Source: Deinococcus rhizophilus
Lineage (GTDB): Bacteria > Deinococcota > Deinococci > Deinococcales > Deinococcaceae
DNA: 6,360 nt
Direction: 5' to 3'
Assembly (NCBI RefSeq): GCF_030271215.1
Contig: NZ_JASNGB010000046.1
Span: 1,141 to 7,500, forward strand
Part shown: positions 1-6,360 of the stretch, in pieces
How the letters are laid out: each line of letters begins with the position of its first letter
How positions within the stretch are numbered: the stretch's first letter is position 1
Notes under the pieces: model-generated
The model's input: only the letters and a program-made list of their open reading frames with translations
Databases searched by the model: none
What the model was told of the DNA's origin: nothing
Made by a program: the position numbers and the translations under genes

Positions 1-1003
1 CCCGCAACTCACCCAGCCGGGCAAAGGCGGCGGGGCGGGCAGGGTCCAGCCGGGTCGCCTCCTGCGCAGCGAGCACGGCCCCACGGGTGTCTCCCCCGGC
101 AGCCAGAATCTCCGCTTTCCGCAGGTTCAGGGTGGCCCGGTCGCTGGCCTTCGCCACGCGGGGCAGCACGGTGTCCAGTTCCCGCACCGCCCGCTCCGGA
201 AGCCGCTGTCCCACGTAGACCTCGGCGAGCAGCAGCGCCGCGTCCGCCCGGCCCGGCTCGCGCGAGAGCAGCGCATACAGGCCCGGCAGCGCCTCCACCC
301 CCTGCCCGGCCCGCACCTGCGCCTGCGCCAGCCGGAAGGCGAGGTCACGGTCTGAGGGGTCCAGGGTCGCCGCCTGCCCGAGCGTGGCACTCAGGGCGGC
401 CCAGTCGCCCGACCGCAGTTGCTCCCCGGCCAGCGCCTCCAGCACCTGCCGCACGGCGGCGGGTCCGGCCTGCCCACGGGCCAGGGTCGCCGCTTCCTCG
501 TACAGCCGCCGGGCGTCGGCGAAGCGGCCCTCGCGTCCGGCGATCACTCCCAGGTTGTAGGGCGCCTCGAAGCGGTCCGGGGCCAGCGCCCGGAGCCGGG
601 TGAATTCAAAGGCCGCGCCCCGCAGGTCTCCCAGCGCCAGCAGCGTCAGCCCCAGCCCGAAGTGCCCCTCCGGGTGGGTGTACTGCGCAGCGACCAGCGA
701 CTCGAACAGCCGCCGCGCCCGCGCGAGGTCGCCTGCCCCCAGCGCCTCGCGTCCCTGACCGAGCGTCTGCTGCTGCGCGGGCGTGAGGGCCGGGGGTGTG
801 GGGACGGCCGGGGAGCCTGGAGCTGGAATGCCCGGCGCCGTGGGAAGGGTGGGCACCGTGACCGGCACAGCCCCCGGCTGGGTCTGAAGGAGCGTGGTCT
901 GGACAGTCGCGGCCGCCGAGGTGTCGAGCAGCGTCTGTGCGGCGGCGTGGGGCGCGGCGGCCAGCAGCAGGCCGAGCAGCACCATGGTTCTCGTTGGGGT
1001 CAC
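1..1003 (-). CDS. Exported tetratricopeptide-repeat (TPR) protein, C-terminus cut by window edge
   Basis: This open frame gives 334 codons without a stop and runs off the left edge, so the C-terminus is unseen. The N-terminus is a classical signal peptide: arginine at residue 5, a hydrophobic core at about 7-17 and an AAA-Q cleavage site near residues 20-23, so the protein is probably secreted or periplasmic. Residues 24-75 are a low-complexity Pro/Ala/Thr linker. From about residue 77 there are roughly seven helical repeats of about 34 residues with TPR-type spacing, for example around 111-144 (FGLGLTLLALGD), 145-178 (YNLGVIAGREGRFADA), 218-251, 252-285 and 287-320 (ending ATRLDPA). TPRs are protein-interaction scaffolds; no catalytic domain is visible. 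The GTG at 1003 is chosen over the in-frame ATG at 985 because a strong Shine-Dalgarno sits 8 nt before the GTG but 26 nt before the ATG. Partner and function are unknown. Confidence 0.85.
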   Translation of the reverse strand, partial: MTPTRTMVLLGLLLAAAPHAAAQTLLDTSAAATVQTTLLQTQPGAVPVTVPTLPTAPGIPAPGSPAVPTPPALTPAQQQTLGQGREALGAGDLARARRLFESLVAAQYTHPEGHFGLGLTLLALGDLRGAAFEFTRLRALAPDRFEAPYNLGVIAGREGRFADARRLYEEAATLARGQAGPAAVRQVLEALAGEQLRSGDWAALSATLGQAATLDPSDRDLAFRLAQAQVRAGQGVEALPGLYALLSREPGRADAALLLAEVYVGQRLPERAVRELDTVLPRVAKASDRATLNLRKAEILAAGGDTRGAVLAAQEATRLDPARPAAFARLGELR

Positions 1004-1011
1004 CGGAAAAG

Positions 1012-1018
1012 CCCTCCT
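1012..1018 (-). promoter_or_regulatory. Shine-Dalgarno of the TPR gene
   Basis: AGGAGGG on the minus strand lies 8 nt upstream of the GTG at 1003, and this decides the start codon. It shows that this gene has a leadered mRNA, unlike the three leaderless-looking genes further right. The remaining upstream DNA (1019-1165) has no convincing -10/-35 pair that I can identify. Confidence 0.8.
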
Positions 1019-1165
1019 GAACGGGGGAAATGGTGGGTAGAGCGGAGCGGGAGAGGTCGGGCAGAACCCTGACGCGCAGGCAAGGGGCGTGGGGCGCCGT
1101 GATTCTCTCACGCGCTCCGGCCCAAGGTGGTATGAAGCCCGCTCTCATCCTGCCGGAAACCCAGC

Positions 1166-1190
1166 AAAAAGCCTCCCGCAGCGGGGAGGC
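1166..1190 (-). terminator. Intrinsic terminator of rlmN
   Basis: On the minus strand GCCTCCC (1190-1184) and GGGAGGC (1177-1171) form a perfect 7-bp GC-rich stem with a 6-nt loop. Five T residues (1170-1166) follow directly. It lies 17 nt past the rlmN stop codon and before the TPR gene, so the two same-strand genes are probably transcribed separately. In the plus direction no T-run follows, so it should work only for minus-strand transcription. Confidence 0.88.
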
Positions 1191-1207
1191 AGGGGGGTCG
1201 GGCAGGC

Positions 1208-2242
<1,035 letters not shown>

Positions 2243-2248
2243 CAGAAA

Positions 2249-2254
2249 AGTCTA
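2249..2254 (-). promoter_or_regulatory. -10 box of rlmN (leaderless promoter)
   Basis: TAGACT on the minus strand fits the TANNNT -10 consensus and ends 6 nt before the rlmN ATG, so transcription would begin at or next to the start codon. No TTGACA-like -35 is found at the usual spacing; that position lies in a G-tract array. There is no Shine-Dalgarno between the box and the ATG. Confidence 0.65.
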
Positions 2255-2256
2255 GC

Positions 2257-2286
2257 GGGTGGTGGGAAAGGGGGGTGGAAGGGGGG
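2257..2286 (+). other. Putative G-quadruplex-forming tract in a divergent promoter
   Basis: Four G-tracts occur on the plus strand: 2257-2259 (3 G), 2264-2266 (3 G), 2270-2275 (6 G) and 2281-2286 (6 G). The loops are TGGT, AAA and TGGAA. This meets the standard G3+N1-7 pattern. The tract lies between the two outward-facing -10 boxes of rlmN and the Nudix gene, where both -35 elements would be expected. That it folds or regulates is inference; only the motif is seen. Confidence 0.6.
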
Positions 2287-2303
2287 CACGGTTGAGGCCA
2301 CGC

Positions 2304-2309
2304 TAGGCT
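2304..2309 (+). promoter_or_regulatory. -10 box of the Nudix gene (leaderless promoter)
   Basis: TAGGCT fits TANNNT and ends 7 nt before the ATG at 2317, which places the expected transcription start on the A of the start codon. There is no Shine-Dalgarno in the short gap (GCCCCTT). At 17-18 nt upstream there is only poly-G, so no -35 is recognisable. Confidence 0.6.
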
Positions 2310-2316
2310 GCCCCTT

Positions 2317-2769
2317 ATGCCTTCTAGTCCCAGGCTCCACCTGCTCGCCCGCGCCGTCATAGAGGACGGGGGCCATGTGCTGCTCGCGCAGGCGCACGGC
2401 CATGCCCACACCTTCCTGCCGGGCGGCCACGTCGAGCCGGGAGAGGGCCTGCGGGCCTGCCTCGTGCGGGAACTGGCCGAGGAGACAGGCCGCTCCTTCG
2501 AAGTCGGCGCGTTTCTGGGGGTCATTGAATATGAGTGGCAAGACAGGTCGGGGGTTCGTCAGCATGAACTCAACCACCTCTTCGCGGCGACGAGTCCAGG
2601 GCTGACCCGGTTGCAGACGGTCACGTCCAGCGAGCCGCATCTGACCTTCGCCTGGGTGCCTGCGAGCGAATTGAAGGCCCGGCAGCTGATGCCCCCGCTC
2701 CTGCGCTGCTGGCTGGCGGGGGACAGGCAGCAGCGCAGCTCTTTCGCCTCCACGTTGGAAGAGGGGTGA
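2317..2769 (+). CDS. Nudix hydrolase, substrate unknown
   Basis: This complete 150-residue protein is close to a minimal Nudix domain. The Nudix box GX5EX7REUXEEXGU can be read at residues 37-59: G37, E43, R51, E52, L53, E55, E56 and G58, with the metal-binding RELAEE core intact. The last box position, usually hydrophobic, is Arg (R59). The preceding beta strand reads TFLPGG (32-37), as in many MutT/ADP-ribose-type enzymes. Family members hydrolyse nucleoside diphosphates linked to another group, such as oxidised dNTPs, ADP-ribose or dinucleoside polyphosphates, using Mg2+ or Mn2+. No motif visible here fixes the substrate. The region FAWVPASEL (111-119) is the usual post-box strand and helix. 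The C-terminal tail after about residue 134 (DRQQRSSFASTLEEG) is polar and probably flexible. Deinococcus genomes are rich in Nudix genes. The gene is divergent from rlmN and looks leaderless; nothing ties it functionally to its neighbours. Confidence 0.92.
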   Translation: MPSSPRLHLLARAVIEDGGHVLLAQAHGHAHTFLPGGHVEPGEGLRACLVRELAEETGRSFEVGAFLGVIEYEWQDRSGVRQHELNHLFAATSPGLTRLQTVTSSEPHLTFAWVPASELKARQLMPPLLRCWLAGDRQQRSSFASTLEEG

Positions 2770-2789
2770 CGCTCCACGGCGGCCTTCCC

Positions 2790-2819
2790 CTGACCTGCGA
2801 GGCCCCCACGTCCTACCCT
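2790..2819 (+). promoter_or_regulatory. Promoter of the DUF2721 gene (leaderless)
   Basis: A -10 box TACCCT (2814-2819) ends 6 nt before the ATG at 2826. A weak -35, CTGACC (2790-2795, four of six matches to TTGACA), lies 18 nt further upstream. No Shine-Dalgarno lies between the box and the ATG, so the message would start at the initiation codon. This supports the 2826 start and independent transcription from the Nudix gene. Confidence 0.6.
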
Positions 2820-2825
2820 GTCCGC

Positions 2826-3359
<534 letters not shown>

Positions 3360-3404
3360 AAAGGCCCCCACCCGCAGAGGGGTGAGGGCCGGGGAAGGGG
3401 GCCT

Positions 3405-3406
<2 letters not shown>
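3360..3406. terminator. Bidirectional terminator between DUF2721 gene and rpoC
   Basis: AAAGGCCCCC (3360-3369) and GGGGGCCTTT (3397-3406) form a perfect 10-bp stem around a 27-nt loop. For rpoC (minus) the stem ends in TTTT at 3362-3359; for the plus gene it ends in TTT at 3404-3406. T-runs are short, so termination strength is uncertain. The stem begins directly after the DUF2721 stop and its right arm takes in two bases of the rpoC stop codon, leaving no spare DNA. The loop can form further small pairings such as ACCC (3370-3373) with GGGT (3380-3383). Confidence 0.75.
3379..3401 (+). other. Putative G-quadruplex tract inside the shared terminator
   Basis: Plus-strand G-tracts at 3379-3382, 3386-3388, 3391-3394 and 3397-3401 are separated by loops of only 3, 2 and 2 nt (TGA, CC, AA). 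Such short loops predict a stable quadruplex in single-stranded DNA or in the 3' end of the DUF2721 mRNA. The last G-tract is also part of the terminator stem, so hairpin and quadruplex would compete. The motif is seen; folding is inferred. Confidence 0.6.

Positions 3407-6360
<2,954 letters not shown>

Noticed and set aside
419..1072. 217-codon plus-strand open frame
   Set aside because: It is antisense to the TPR gene, has shadow-frame composition and shows no recognisable motif or promoter.
1094..1115. Imperfect inverted repeat in the TPR leader (CGTG and CACG with flanking GCG/CGC)
   Set aside because: The stem is short (4 plus 3 bp with a bulge) and has no T-run; it is expected by chance at this GC content.
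606..1148. 180-codon minus-strand open frame overlapping the TPR gene
   Set aside because: Its translation is low-complexity Arg/Ala/Pro/Gly with no domain, while the other minus frame gives a signal peptide and TPR repeats with a good ribosome binding site.
1183..1202. Possible G-quadruplex beside the rlmN terminator
   Set aside because: Only three tracts of three or more G occur at usable spacing; the fourth is GG, so the standard rule is not met.
2766..2825. Upstream GTG start for the DUF2721 gene overlapping the Nudix stop (GTGA)
   Set aside because: The overlap hints at translational coupling, but the added 20 residues do not resemble the family and a -10 box lies just before the ATG at 2826.

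Overview
The window looks like an ordinary chromosomal segment from a member of the Deinococcota, most likely Deinococcus. The evidence is very high GC content, an RNA polymerase beta' subunit whose visible sequence follows the Thermus/Deinococcus pattern throughout, and three genes whose -10 boxes lie 6-7 nt before the ATG with no Shine-Dalgarno sequence. That last layout is the leaderless architecture typical of Deinococcus. The genus assignment is inference from memory of these families; no database search was possible.

Layout from left to right. Positions 1-1003 (minus) hold the first 334 codons of an exported, proline-linked tetratricopeptide-repeat protein that runs off the left edge; it starts at a GTG with a strong ribosome binding site. 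Positions 1004-1165 are non-coding leader/promoter DNA with no promoter I can call confidently. An intrinsic terminator (1166-1190) ends the next gene, rlmN (1208-2242, minus), a complete radical-SAM rRNA/tRNA adenine-C2 methyltransferase. A 74-bp divergent intergenic region separates rlmN from a Nudix hydrolase (2317-2769, plus). It carries two outward-facing -10 boxes with a run of G-tracts between them that fits a G-quadruplex. After the Nudix gene comes its own promoter-like sequence and a small three-helix DUF2721 membrane protein (2826-3359, plus). That gene converges on rpoC (3405-6360, minus), which lacks its first roughly 550 codons because of the window edge. The two convergent genes share a 47-bp stem-loop that overlaps the rpoC stop codon and contains a second, tight G-tract cluster.

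How the genes relate. rpoC would be the last gene of the usual rpoBC transcript. rlmN, the Nudix gene and the DUF2721 gene each appear to be single transcription units rather than parts of one pathway. The themes are housekeeping (transcription, ribosome modification), nucleotide clean-up and envelope proteins. I see no mobile element, CRISPR array, tRNA, rRNA, phage gene or defence system. I do not see a new multi-gene system. The most interesting material is intergenic: two G-quadruplex-prone tracts at regulatory positions, and consistent leaderless promoters.
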